Assembly (NCBI GenBank): GCA_030248195.1
Contig: JASAND010006604.1
Location: forward strand, 50,416-114,415
Origin: Trissonchulus latispiculum
Lineage: Eukaryota; Nematoda; Enoplea; Enoplida; Ironidae
Direction: 5' to 3'
DNA length: 64,000 nucleotides
Shown: in pieces, positions 1-10,879 of the stretch
How the letters are laid out: the number at the start of each line of letters is the position of its first letter
How positions within the stretch are numbered: position 1 is the stretch's first letter
The notes under the pieces: model-generated
Databases searched by the model: none
Seen by the model: only the letters and a program-made list of their open reading frames with translations
Told to the model about the DNA's origin: nothing
Made by a program: the position numbers and the translations under genes

Positions 1-1110
1 TTTGGCAGGTTAAAGTTACTTGAGGCAGTTTTCGACAGTGTCACGCCGGATCACCAGCACTTTGTCCGCCAAAACTCAAACTCTGCTAACAGGTTTGAAC
101 TGGTTCTTTTACACATAGTAACACTACCAGACAGCTTTTAGCGTGCAGAGTTATACAGAGATTCAAGGACCATTTTTTGGTTTTGGCAGGTTAATGTTTC
201 TTGAGGCAGTTTCCGACAGTGTCACACCGGATCACCAGCACTTTGTCCGCCAAAACTCAAACTGCCAACAGGCGGGAACTGGTACTTTTACACATAGTAA
301 CACTGCCAGACAGCTTTTAGTGTGCAGAATTTAACAGAGATCCAAAGACCATTTTTTGGTTCTAGCAGGTTAAAGTTACTTGAGGCCGTTTCCGACAGTG
401 TCACACCGGATCACCAGCACTTTGTCCGCCAAAACTCAAACTCTGCCAACGGGCGGTAACTGGATCTTTTACACACAGTAACCCTACCAGACAGCTTTTA
501 GTGTGCAGAATTTAACAGAGATCCAAAGACCATTTTTTGGTTCTAGCAGGTTAAAGTTACTTGAGGCAGTTTCCGACAGTGTCACACCGGATCACCAGCA
601 CTTTGTCCGCCAAAACTCAAACTCTGCCAACGGGCGGTAACTGGATCTTTTACACACAGTAACCCTACCAGACAGCTTTTAGTGTGCAGAATTTAACAGA
701 GATCCAAAGACCATTTTTTGGTTCTAGCAGGTTAAAGTTACTTGAGGCAGTTTCCAACAGTGTCACACCGGATCACCAGCACTTTGTCCGCCAAAACTCA
801 AACTCTGCCAACGGGCGGTAACTGGATCTTTTACACACAGTAACCCTACCAGACAGCTTTTAGTGTGCAGAATTTAACAGAGATCCAAAGACCATTTTTT
901 GGTTCTAGCAGGTTAAAGTTACTTGAGGCAGTTTCCGACAGTGTCACACCGGATCACCAGCACTTTGTCCGCCAAAACTCAAACTCTGCCAACGGGCGGG
1001 AACTGGATCTTTTACACACAGTAACACTACCAGACAGCTTTTAGTGTGCAGAATTATACAGAGATCCAAAGACCATTTTGTTGGTTCTGGCAGGTTAAAG
1101 TTACCTGAAG
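1..1110. repeat. Satellite A, ~180-bp tandem units
   Basis: Head-to-tail units of about 180-181 bp. The landmark GCAGGTTAAAGTTACTTGAG recurs near 5, 185, 366, 546, 726, 907 and 1089. Units 3-6 are almost identical, units 1-2 differ more, and the last unit breaks off shortly after its landmark. The array runs off the left edge, so its true length is unknown. Small ORFs within it are repeat by-products. The unit length is close to nucleosome spacing, as in many satellites. It shares no sequence with satellite B at the right end. Confidence 0.95.
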
Positions 1111-1603
1111 CGAGTACTAGGTTCATTTCCTTGAACAAAGCAAGAATTTATAACTTTTGATCATAGTCTATAGCTACCGTGTTGTTGGAGTTGTTGTTTG
1201 TGTGCTCCGGTTTTGCTCAGTAAAACTGTTCTTTAATGCAGTTTTGTAAAAAGTTTCAGCGCATCAACTTGCGCACTTAGATCGTCGCTTAGAGCAATTA
1301 TTTTGCCATTCTTACTGCTTTCAAAAACTAAGACAAACTGTTCAAACTGTGACAAACTGGATTACCGTTTTAAATAAATTGTCTGTTTAAGCGACGTTTA
1401 AAAACCGTTGTGATGATTTTTGGAGACTAGTATATAATATTTGATGATGTCACTTAGTTTTCTGTTGACTACCGAATAATTCGGTATACAAAAGATATGC
1501 GCAGTTTGGTATAGCTTATTGATTGTTTCAGTTGTTACACGTAAGTTTAATGTGTATTCGTCTGAGTTCTAGTAACATAAAATATGAACGATAAAAGTGA
1601 GAC
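1111..1603. other. No feature seen
   Basis: AT-rich single-copy-looking DNA between satellite A and the MITE. I see no convincing ORF, RNA gene or repeat. Confidence 0.5.
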
Positions 1604-1606
1604 TTA

Positions 1607-1937
1607 AAGCCAGTTCACACTAGTCTACTTTGGAGCAATTTCATTGCCGCAACTTCAGCTACCCCACGACAAAGCTGCAGTAGCTTGCTTAAACAGTTGA
1701 TTCAACTCGTTGAAGCAACAACCAATAAAATGGAGGAATCTAGCAATCTGAAACAATTTGAAACGACCGACCAGCGTGTTAGTTGCAGCTATAAATCGTC
1801 CTAAGCTACTGCGGCAACATGGTTGCTTCAACTTTTGATCAATTCCCTCCCAGTACATTCGCACTTGGCAATTTTCGAGCAACTTATGTAGTTGCTGCAA
1901 CCGAGTTGCTCCAAAGTTGCCTAGTGTGAACAGGCCT
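1607..1937. mobile_element. Harbinger-like MITE (331 bp)
   Basis: The ends are inverted repeats. The left end reads AAGCCAGTTCACACTAG and the reverse complement of the right end reads AGGCCTGTTCACACTAG; similarity continues inward through CTTTGGAGCAA. The element is flanked by TTA on both sides (1604-1606 and 1938-1940). A 3-bp TWA duplication and a TIR of this type are known for PIF/Harbinger elements. It is too short to code for a transposase, so it would depend on an enzyme in trans. GTTGAAGCAAC-like motifs recur inside in both orientations. Confidence 0.7.
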
Positions 1938-1940
1938 TTA

Positions 1941-2711
1941 TGTGTTTCTTCCTGTTAGAGCAGGAATATGAAAAATAGTATATATGCCCATGGTGTTGTG
2001 GTCATTTCTTCATTCTGAAGCACTATCTTCAACACAGGGCTATGTAGCTGGAACTGACAGCCTTCACGCAGTCTTCGACTGTCAGCAACAAACTAACACT
2101 TGAAGACTTTTAAGCACCAGTGTAGCTTTGGAGTTATACAAAGGTGCATTTTGGTAAAATCAGGTTTTAGTATAAAATTTCAGAGAATATGTATAGGTAA
2201 TTGTTTTGTGAAACCGAAACAAATAAAGTTGATTCAAGTGCAATTGTACGTCTAAGCTGGAACTTCTATCGTTTAATAGAATTTGGAACTGACACATTTT
2301 TCTCAATTGGATAATAACAGGTATACAAAGGAATATTGCCCCCATACATACTTGTTAATATTGTGTGCAGAAATGTTATGTCAAGATATGTGGATTCGAC
2401 AAATGTGCCATATAGTGAACAGGAACTTTTTGAGCATTTTCGCTATGCTTGTCTATTGCTTGTCTAGGCTATTGAAAATGAGTTTACTCCAATCCATAAT
2501 CGCAAACTTTGACTTAATTTTTAAATATCTTATATTACACAGTTGTAGTAAAAAGCTAAGTTTTCATTACATATTCAGATGCGGTGGTTCTCAGTTTCTC
2601 TTTTTGTTGTGTCGTCAAACGTTAGCGTATGTTTCACGCATGAATGTTTCTGCAATCTACAAGGTTAACTAACCACATTACAAGCTTCGATTGACCGATT
2701 TGGTGTCTCAG
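1941..2711. other. No supported gene
   Basis: AT-rich DNA. A 129-codon open frame at 2283-2672 (+) has a composition typical of chance translation (many Leu, Cys and Phe, no domain), so I do not call it. The end of the stretch leads into the candidate exon at 2712. Confidence 0.4.
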
Positions 2712-3051
2712 TCTCCTTTAACTACAACAATAGCTCCGGGTGTGACAAATTTGGCTGACCTTCTGTTAGCACGGGTGGACTGGAGACTTGATACTAGCGC
2801 TGCAGTTCTGTCAGTGCTATTTGTGTGCACGAAACATTACAAAGAATTTATAAAAGACTGGGAACGAGATCATATCCATTTTACGAAGATAATTCGAAAT
2901 GGCGTCAGGAGAAACCGCTGTGGAATGCCAACAGTTGGCGATGTAAATGGACACGCCAAACCAGTTGCTGCCGACAATTATATGTATCTCAGTCTTGAAA
3001 TATCCAAGTTTCTCATGGCTGAGCTTTCACTAATTGTATCAGTAGGCACGG
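2712..3051 (+). CDS. Candidate internal exon, unknown protein
   Basis: A 340-nt open stretch bounded by a plausible acceptor (TTGGTGTCTCAG, ending 2711) and a good donor (GG followed by GTAGGT at 3052). It is open in one frame from its first base, with ordinary protein composition. Recognisable bits are LLLARVDWRLDTS and VCTKH followed by W and RCGMP. The spacing of Cys, His, Trp and Cys-Pro is loosely like a small Cys/His domain found in some invertebrate proteins, but I cannot name the family. No partner exons could be joined to it with confidence. It could be part of an unrecognised repeat rather than a host gene. Confidence 0.35.
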
Positions 3052-3566
3052 GTAGGTTTAAAGGATTTTTCTTGGCATAAAATGACTCCAATATGACCAA
3101 TGTGTTATTGAATGTTTCCATGCACCCTTGCAATCGTCACAGCCACGTGAAATGATCTGGTTAGAACAATTTTTCCGACCACCCAACCCCAGCAGGTATT
3201 TCGGTTCGGGATAGTCTCAGCTCAAATTTTTCACACTTTTGGGGGAGGAACTCGTATGCTGCAAATAGGTATATACCATTTGCGATTATGAATTCTGTTG
3301 TAATTTGAACATTGATTCAAATTACCATTTAGAGGCACAGCAAAAGACTGTCGGTCATTTCTATACCACTGAATACCTGTACCGGGCAACCGGTTAGTAC
3401 AAGGATCATTGTTCCAACAATTTTGGCTGGGGGAGGGGGCGCCAACTCTGGTTGAGACGCCAATTATTGGCAGAATAATTCTCACGTGGAGTAAAACGTA
3501 GTATTACAATAATTTATTCGACCACTAGAGCGGTTGAAGAAATTATTTCTACCGTTATACGTATTA
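3052..3566. other. No feature seen
   Basis: Intergenic or intronic DNA. Short open frames on the minus strand (3231-3485) show no domain or coding character. Confidence 0.4.
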
Positions 3567-3995
3567 CCAAGAGTACATAAGATAAGATAAGAAGAGATAA
3601 GATAAGAGTATGGCAAGCGTCACACTCTATGCAGGGAAGGGCAAAACTATGCGCGCTATCGGCTGACCAACCCACGAATTTACCCCCTCTCACACCGCCC
3701 CTATACGGGTACATAGTTCCAAACGGGGGTCGCTCACTCGCTTAGCATGTTTTCTATATACGAGTGTTAAACATACACGCTTAAACCCCCTCCCCAAACT
3801 GGGCCCCTGTTAATTTCAGCGTGTAATTATGCAAAGCAGTGAGGACGCATGTTTGCACCACGTGCCCGTATAGGGGCGGTGTGAGAGGGGTCAATTCGTA
3901 GGGGGGTTAGCCGATAGCGCGCATAGCATAGTTTTGCCCTTCACTTTTTCAGAGTATGACGCTTGTCATACTCTTATCATTACGTACTCTTGATA
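3567..3995. mobile_element. Foldback element with GATA-rich arms
   Basis: Two arms of roughly 130-150 bp are inverted copies of each other around a ~145-bp centre. Left-arm landmarks are CCAAGAGTACATAAG, TATGCGCGCTATCGGCTGACC and CTCTCACACCGCCCCTATACG; the right arm carries their complements in reverse order, ending near TACGTACTCTTGATATTACG. The left arm has a short run of GATAA repeats (about 3580-3608) that the right arm lacks. There is no coding potential and no clear target duplication, so the exact ends are uncertain by ~10 bp. Confidence 0.65.
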
Positions 3996-4019
3996 TTACG
4001 AAACTTTCGCGAAAAAGAC

Positions 4020-5770
4020 GGTTGAGATCGAAAATTGCTCGAATTTGGATAATTCAGCGGTATTAACGGAATAATACGTGGATTTTCAACTTCCGTAGTT
4101 CTGGTGGAGTGATAGGTTCCAAAAATGTCACATTCTGAGGAGATCGAGGAACCAAGGGAAGCGGGCGGGCTTTTGTCGCATGAATGTACGCATCAACATT
4201 TTGCAAAAATTGTTGCAACTGAGACTGAGGTAAATTTCGTGGGTTTTCAGGAGAATTTTGAGCTCGTTCACCCCAAGTTACATCTGCATAGATAGGAGTA
4301 AATACCGCACAAATTTGGTTTGCATGAAGCACTTTTTCATCCGGAAAAAGCTTCAAAAGCCCCTCTAAAAAATTTGGGGTTTTTCCCGATATAGAATTTA
4401 CCTGTGGTTTTTCCATCTCAGTATACGAACATTCGGTTTTTCCGGGAGGAGGGTTAATGCGGAGGAGCTGCCCCGGAACTTGCCTGGCTCCCCGATTGAT
4501 GAAAATTCTGCAAGGCTTGGACCAACTGTGAAGCATGGTCAATCTGTTGTTCAATGGGAGTCAAAAAATTTACACCTGACTTATTTTGACCATTCCCTCG
4601 AAAAACCTGCCCATTGGGAGCCACAAAAATACTAGGTTCCTGATTTATTTCCGAAATTTGCTCCCCGACGGCCTCCTCGACCGCCGCCTCTTCCTCGATT
4701 TCCTCTACTCCAATTTCGATTATTGGAATAGCCGTCATTATCATAATTTGACTGGTTGTTGTAATAATCCCGGTTTCCGGGAAAATTACGACGATCACCA
4801 AACTTTCTACGATTGTGGCTTCCTCTGCCACGAAAATTCTGATTGTTTCGTTGATTCATGGCACATTGCGGTGATATATGCCCTGGATTACCGCATGTAT
4901 AACAGGTCCTTTGCTCCGTTGGAGCCTTTTCTGGCGATTTTCCTTCTTTTCCGTTGATGCCTGAACGGCATTCACCTCGCAGAAGTTGCACCCGTAGATG
5001 GTTGAGCGTTTCCTGAGTCCACTGACTCACCCTTAGGACCAAATCCCTTTGAGCATTTCAAATTTTCACCTTTTTTATTTCGTCCTCCAAGGACTGCAGC
5101 CTTTTGTCCAAATCACCCGAACTTTCAGAACTATCGGTAGAAACAGAACAAGCTTTCGCTTTGGATTTGGCATTTTTATCCCTTTTATGAGATTTTTCAG
5201 GCTTTTCTGAAGCTTCCGACTCAGCGAAATTCGTCTCACACTCCTCTTCGAGTCGTGAGAGTTGTATGTAATTTCGTCATAGACTGTCTCCAACTATCCA
5301 AATCCGTCAAAACCGAAACTTCAAGTTTCCGTAAATCGGGTTTTACACTTTTTCGCAATTGCTCGAAAATTTTATCGGCTCTGTCATCCTCACTCTCGCA
5401 TGGAAAAGCATTTTTCGCAAGCATTTCCAGTTCAGACTAAAATCTTGAACATTTTCCTCCTTTTTCTGAGTACGTACGTAAAATTTTCGAGAGTGTTCCA
5501 CCGCAGTTTTCTGGACCGGCTCGTATAGGGTCTTCAAGAGTTTGGCCGTTTCGTCATGCGAAACTGGCATACCCAACAAAGACAAACGTTTTATGACAAA
5601 TTCACGCAACTTTGCCAATAAAATTTGCAGAAAAGTTCCCTCTTTCGATGTTATTAGCCGTAGCAATGGCTTCCAAACTCGAAATCCAATCCTCCGGTGT
5701 GAGTCAACCGTTATAATTACTCAGCCCTTTAAAAAGAGTAATAGAATTTTAAAGTTCCGCCATTTTTTGT
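4020..5770 (-). pseudogene. Decayed retroelement gag (minus strand)
   Basis: Overlapping minus-strand frames look like pieces of one gag gene broken by indels: 5343-5666, 5236-5424, 5075-5293, 4632-5042 and 4063-4554. The 4632-5042 piece has a nucleic-acid-binding zinc knuckle (C47-x2-C50-x4-H55-x4-C60) followed by an Arg/Gly/Asn-rich tail, typical of nucleocapsid. Upstream pieces are rich in charged helices, as expected for capsid. No protease, RT or integrase follows on the minus strand, so only a gag fragment survives. Class (Gypsy or BEL) cannot be told. It is unrelated in sequence to the gag of the giant element at 39068-40435. Confidence 0.6.
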
Positions 5771-5964
5771 TCTTTCCAAACGTAAACGAGCAGCTTGGCG
5801 TGTCTCGGGAGCGCTTTAAGTTCGTCAATTTACGTATATTTTCGTCAATTTGGCCAAAAATTTGCCAAATTCTTTCTCAATTATTTAAAGGGAGTAAATC
5901 GTTAAAAGGTAAGTCAATGATTATACGTGGAAACAAAAACTCTGTGTAAAATTAACCAAAATTC

Positions 5965-6620
5965 GTCAAAATCGCAGAAAAAACACACTCAAAGTTATAT
6001 ACGTATAGCAAAAATTTTGGCGAAAATGACATCTAGGTGTCACTAATATAACACAAAACTATATATTATGATGCAAAAACGTAATACTAGCCTACACCGA
6101 ACTATAAAAATACCAAAAAACACAAAATTCAAAAATTTTGTGAAAATTGGGGGGGGGGGTGATTTTCCAAAAATTTGAAAACATTGCATAAAATCGCCTA
6201 AAATACCCCAAATATGCCTAGAATCGCATTTTGCGTCCAGGCGAAATCCCACCAAAATACTCAGAAAATAAATTTGGGGGTATCTTGGGGGGAGTCAAAA
6301 TTGGCAAAAATCTGCCTAAATTGCAAAATTTTGAACATATTTTACACGTTTGGGGGAAGTCCCAACGAGTAATTTATGCCTTATTTGACCAAATTTGAGC
6401 AAAAATTAATCTTAGGGGGTCAATTGGGGGGGTCAAAAAACCAAAAACTCAAACTAAAAAACCTCAAACAGCTCCGCGAGCTTCAGAGAGTGTCCTGATG
6501 TTCAACCCAATGGGTGAAGGAAAACCACACAGAAAAAATATTTCGTAAAAATAGAAAAAACACACTCTATTAATCGCTCAAAGTTATACTACGTATAGCA
6601 AAAATTTTGGCAATTGTTAT
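5965..6620. repeat. Pair of ~55-bp direct repeats upstream of the gag relic
   Basis: The phrase GAAAAAACACACTC, then AAAGTTAT with TACGTATAGC and AAAAATTTTGGC, occurs at about 5972-6023 and again at 6547-6613, some 575 bp apart in the same orientation. The DNA between is T/G-rich with several runs of G on one strand. In minus-strand reading it precedes the gag relic, so it may be leader or LTR remnant, but no TG...CA ends can be drawn. Confidence 0.45.
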
Positions 6621-7037
6621 TAAGACATTGGAGACATGTAAGTTAGCAGTTTGGACCTCTGTTGCCCAAGACGACTCTTGTCAATCAGCAGTCTTGATTT
6701 GATAGTCAGAACCCAGCAATCAGAAGTCACTGTTGTGATCTGAACATCAACGTAACAGCAAGTGTATACCCCACTTGCAGACGACATCAATTGAATCAAT
6801 ACTCAACGGACTCACGACAAAAACACCTACACGAGGCTGCCAGGAGGACCCGGATTGGACTCCTGTCTCCGGTCCCCCAGTAGTTGCTTCTGTTTGGTTG
6901 GATCAAAAGGGGTCTGGAACGTGTGTCGGGGAAACACGGATCCCTTGGGCTCAGAATGCCCTGCACTGGATGCGCTCTCGGTTCGATTCCGAGTTGAGTA
7001 AGCCGCGGGACGCGTCTTAAAAAAACCCGGGGGAGAT
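6621..7037. other. No feature seen
   Basis: About 400 bp with no supported gene. The open frames at 6775-7054 on both strands show no domain. Confidence 0.4.
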
Positions 7038-7320
7038 GTAAGGGAAGCAGGCATAGGAAAGATTGATAAGCTTGTTACGGGAGTTCAGCTGCTGGCCCTG
7101 TGGTGTAGTGGTAGCATGTCTGCTCCAGAGTCAGAGGGGCCGTGGTTCGATCCCCGGCTGGACCAATTCTTTACTTTCTATGGTGAGTGAAAAGCTGAAC
7201 CTCCCTCTTCCCTTCTCTCTTCTAGGTTCTGGCTCCGTGGGTACAAGGGTACTTGACGCCTCCCGTTCGGGCTTGTCCTTGGTTTCTTCCTGGTCCACCA
7301 GCCCTGGTAGAAGCGCTACA
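7038..7320 (+). mobile_element. tRNA-derived SINE, copy 1
   Basis: 283 bp matching 17816-18097 over its whole length. Parts in order are a ~55-bp leader starting GTAAGGGAAGCAGGCATAGG, a tRNA-like head at 7094-7165, and a body of ~155 bp ending GTAGAAGCGCTACA. The head has an A-box-like GTGGTGTAGTGG and a B box GGTTCGATCC, the internal promoter of RNA polymerase III. The head is not at the extreme 5' end, which is unusual for a tRNA SINE. No target duplication could be fixed. The body has no similarity that I recognise to named SINE cores. Confidence 0.8.
7094..7165 (+). ncRNA. tRNA-like SINE head (not a working tRNA)
   Basis: The segment starts GGCCCTGTGGTGTAGTGG and ends CTGGACCA. A and B boxes are intact, but the acceptor and T stems do not pair well, so this is a pol III promoter relic inside the SINE and not a decoding tRNA. 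Confidence 0.6.
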
Positions 7321-8094
7321 AGGATACTCAATTTTGAATACACCGCATTTTGAGAGCCTGGTGTCTAGGTTTATTGTTCACAGTAAGCGCGCTGACTTTC
7401 CGTGTAATCGAAGAGGTAGTTACATTAGTGGGTCAAATCTCAAGAATTTTAACTCACACCGCAGCAGTTTCTCTACTTGTGGTCCTGTATTTTTCCGATT
7501 TCACTTAAGAGAACACGTTCACTTAAGAGAACATGTTCTCTTAAGTGGGTGTTCCTTTAAGCGCGAGAATACGCTACCTTAAAATCTACGGTGAGCAAGG
7601 CGTGACAGTTGATCATTCTAGAGATCTCATTTCTACCAGCATACATTTTGTCGGTGCAGCGGGTAATTGCTTGCCCCCAGGCTGCTAGCTGCCCTAGTGT
7701 ACTACCTGCTGGGGAAAAGCAGGGTATTTTCTATGCAGCGCAGGTGAGGTTGAGATTACATTAAACGGGCTTTTCTAACTACACAGGGTGAAGAAGACTT
7801 TTACAATTTTAATATTTTAATAGCGTCAAATACAATCGACTGCTTCTTCAGCGGCACTGTGTAAAGCATTGTATCTACTTCAGTTCAATCAAATCAGCAT
7901 TGCTATAAATTTCCGGAACTCAGAAAAATGTGTTTATTCCTTGGTTCATTGCACACCAACATTTTCCTGTTCTGCATTCAAGTGATCTATACTGTAGAAT
8001 CTATACTATACTGGGATAAAGAAGAAAATGTTGGTACTCCAGTTGGCAGAGCCAGATTTACAGATTGTGAACACATATATGTGTTTAATGTGTG

Positions 8095-8098
<4 letters not shown>
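7321..8098. other. No gene; one perfect palindrome
   Basis: No supported gene. It contains a 28-bp perfect palindrome at 7520-7547 (listed separately) and AT-rich DNA leading into the TA microsatellite. Confidence 0.4.
7520..7547. repeat. 28-bp perfect palindrome
   Basis: A self-complementary sequence centred on AGAACATGTTCT with CACTTAAG arms. A half copy (CACTTAAGAGAACACG) sits directly upstream at 7502-7517. There is no loop, so it could extrude a cruciform or bind a dimeric protein. Confidence 0.8.

Positions 8099-8176
<78 letters not shown>
8099..8176. repeat. (TA)n microsatellite
   Basis: About 38 TA dinucleotides in an uninterrupted run. The open frames that read Ile-Tyr repeats here are by-products. 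Confidence 0.97.
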
Positions 8177-8178
<2 letters not shown>

Positions 8179-8363
8179 TGGAGTATTTTCTACGGCGTAA
8201 CTACTCTATAGAGTTCATAATCCATTTAATCCGGTCACTGAATTTATCTTATATTTAGAAATAGTTAGGCAGTTGACCAGCGACCATCGTTGGGCGCTAA
8301 TCATATCGACTATGTTAGCATAATAACAAAATCTTATATTAACAGGACACATGTGCACTTTAC

Positions 8364-8854
8364 CTGACTAAAAACCACGACGTTCCCTTTCGGACGACCA
8401 CGCACCAATGTTGATGTGCGGTCGCGCTCTTGCTCAATTGACGTTGGACAGATAAAAAGTTGTTTGTTTCCAACTCCCGTTACGTATGGCATATTCTTTA
8501 GAAGTTGTTTAACTCTATGAACTGTGCTAGACTCCTGCTGCAGGCGCGAATAAAGTGCGAATCCGGCATTTTCCATACGGTCAGCTATTTCCTTTGCGCT
8601 TTTTGCGGATTCTTTGCTGTTGGATCTCCGAAGCATTAGTTTTAGGATCTTTCTAAGCGCAGGATCCTGCAGGGCCATTCTGATACTTATGGATCCAATA
8701 AACCCGGGCAAAGCAACCATAGTCTGGGCTTACACCAATTCTACAATTATCTAAAAATACAAATCTGCAAATGGAATTCATGAGCTCAAATACGTAGTTT
8801 AACCTATAAATGCTTTCACAGAGCAAAGCTTCCGCTTCCCCGTGTAACTCTTCA
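8364..8854 (-). CDS. Candidate exons of an unidentified minus-strand gene (downstream part)
   Basis: Two possible exons. The upstream one is about 8854-8804 (acceptor ending TTCTTCAG, donor GTTAAA). The longer one is about 8723-8364 (acceptor ending TAAGCCCAG, donor GTAAAG at 8363). The longer exon codes for about 119 residues rich in helix-forming and charged residues, including KILKLMLRRSNSKESAKSA and a basic RGRPKG stretch near its end. No domain is recognised. The strong donor and even composition argue for a real gene; the short intron between the two exons is a weak point. The candidate exons at 9573-10410 on the same strand would lie upstream in the same transcript. Confidence 0.38.
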
Positions 8855-8876
8855 CTGAAGAATAGCAACATTTGCC

Positions 8877-9572
8877 TTTAAAGGTCCTAATGTGAAAGTT
8901 GCAATGTTTGCATCTACACATCAACATAGGTTCCTATCCATGCCGTTTGTTCCAAAACATTTTGGTGGGTATTGTACCCTTAGCATAAGTTAATAGTAGT
9001 TATTATTTGCAAAAATCAACGTTATTAGGAATTCAATTAGCGACTTTTAAAAAGTAACTTCTCAGTTGGCACAGTGGGAATAGTAAAATCCTGAAATAAG
9101 GAACGCGTCCATTTTATCAACTAAGCTTTTAAACGGACTACGGTTCATATTCGTTGAAATGAGCTATGTTTGTAGCTAGGCTGTAAGATTTCATTTAAAA
9201 AAAGTGGTAGTCTTTGTGTAAACTGCTGGTCCTGGGGAGTGGTTAGATCCTTGGTCCTGGTGCTGATGCTGATTAGGTTCCACCACGCTAAAATTCTAGA
9301 CGACACGCATGCAACCTGAAATTTCGAATCTGCACGCGTGACGACTTAGAATGTTTGTTGCCAGTGACATAAAAATTATATTTTAGTACTATGCTGCTAC
9401 GATTTGTTCCTAAATTTATTCAAGGAGCTCTCCAGTGTGTATATAAAATGAGAAGTAGTTGGCGTTCTGTAGAACATTATTATTAGAAATGTATTATACA
9501 ATCCATACATATTTTATCCAAATAATTTCATTCGGATGGAACATCTTTGAGATAAAAATATGTTGCTTTACC
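8877..9572. other. Probable intron or intergenic DNA
   Basis: Between the two candidate exon groups on the minus strand. I see nothing else supportable. Confidence 0.35.
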
Positions 9573-10130
9573 TTGAAGTCATCCAATGACACCACTTTCA
9601 AAAATGTTTTCTGAAATGGTTCTTTCGAAGTTGTCAATTTCCTGTTGAGTTTTGTTAGCGTATACAATAAGTCAAGTTTATTCTTTACAAGCAATGGTTA
9701 CGTTATCTTCATTTGATAACTGACAGGAGATATCCTGGAATGAATTCTGACAGTAGTCTCTGTTGGCTTCCGTGCCATGTGGCAACCTCACAAAAATCTT
9801 TGTTCCAGGGTCATAGAATTCGCTCAGCTTTTGAGGTTCTTGAAAGTCAATAACTTCATCAAGCTTATCATATCCCATTTCGCAGTCGAAAATTGCTTTC
9901 GTAAGGTCCTTATGAAATTTCGTAGTTTGGCTTTTGCTATGACTTGAACGGTTCGTTGAATATCCTTTAAATCGAACTCCTCGAGGTGCCAGTACAGGTG
10001 ATCGAAGAGATCGTCATCGACAGGCTCATCCTCTGTCAGAACCTGCCTTGCAAATTCTTGCAAATGGCTTTCAAGTGGTTGCCAGACCATTAACTTTACC
10101 GCCAGAGCCTGGCAAAGTACAACAATCTCC
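9573..10130 (-). CDS. Candidate exons or pseudogene, unidentified acidic protein
   Basis: Three adjoining open stretches on the minus strand: about 10130-9895 (starting after an acceptor-like TCAATAG), 9890-9680, and 9690-9573, the last ending at a consensus donor (AAG followed by GTAAAG). The first reads as a helical, acidic sequence (LTEDEPVDDDLFDHLYWHLE). The second continues with FVRLPHGTE in another frame. Switching frame twice without visible introns suggests indels, so it may be a recent pseudogene. No family is recognised. It is on the same strand as the candidate exon at 10316-10410 and the exons at 8364-8854. Confidence 0.35.
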
Positions 10131-10315
10131 CTCTATTGACCACTTTTCACTAGTCCTTGTATAGTAACCATAAAGACTTTTACAGTTACCTTTGTGGGTT
10201 TGTCTGCTGTGGACAATAAATTCAAGTACGAGTCTACCATAGCTGCATAGAGGCTTTAAACGGACTTGTGATACTAGCCCTATGTCAACCTCGTAAAATC
10301 AAGCTTCAACCTTCA

Positions 10316-10410
10316 GAAAAGTGAGTATGAAATTGCGTATTTGAATTTGTGCTTGCTTTTTCTTCGAGCTGCATAAGTAGTAATTCGTAGACGTCGTCTG
10401 CTGCTTGAAA
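10316..10410 (-). CDS. Candidate upstream exon of the same minus-strand gene
   Basis: The frame opens after an acceptor-like TTTCATTTCAAG and reads ADDVYELLLMQLEEKAS, a helical acidic stretch, before a possible donor (AAG then GTTGAA) near 10316. It is short and without a recognised domain. It is included because it lies directly upstream of, and matches in character, the candidate exons at 9573-10130. Confidence 0.3.
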
Positions 10411-10879
10411 TGAAAGAACCATGTAAGCATGAAATATTACACATATGAAAGAATAGGAGTGCATATCAAGCGTAGGAACATCAGAGTGTATATCTTGCAT
10501 AGGAACATCAGCTTATTCAAAGATAATTCAGGGTGATCGCTTTGCTCTAGAACAGAACAGCACAGAACAGAAACTTGAATTAGTAGGTTCCTTTCTAGCA
10601 ATGTACTAGCTTGTTGCAAAAGCAATGCAATTGAGACTTGCAAAAGCAATGCAATTGAGACCCTTGCAGCTAAACAGCAGATTGTAATCAATAAAAGTAA
10701 CAACTATAAGGTAGTGGTACAAAACTCTAAAGTCAATTGCTTTCTATATAGTGGTCTAACGTTTGTTCTTAAATAGCTTCATAAAGTTAATAACGTAATT
10801 GTCTTTCCAACATAAACTTATACTACTTGTGAAGTGACCAGAAACTGAAACTGAAACTGAAATTTGCTACTGAAACAAC
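10411..10879. other. No gene; short local duplication
   Basis: Contains a 24-bp tandem duplication (TTGCAAAAGCAATGCAATTG plus GAGAC-like ends, about 10614-10661) and a run of GAAACT repeats (10842-10862). No coding feature is supported. Confidence 0.45.

Noticed and set aside
2283..2672. 129-codon ORF as a gene
   Set aside because: Composition is typical of chance translation of AT-rich DNA; no start context, domain or splice signal.
8028..8258. Ile-Tyr repeat protein
   Set aside because: It is the reading of the TA microsatellite.
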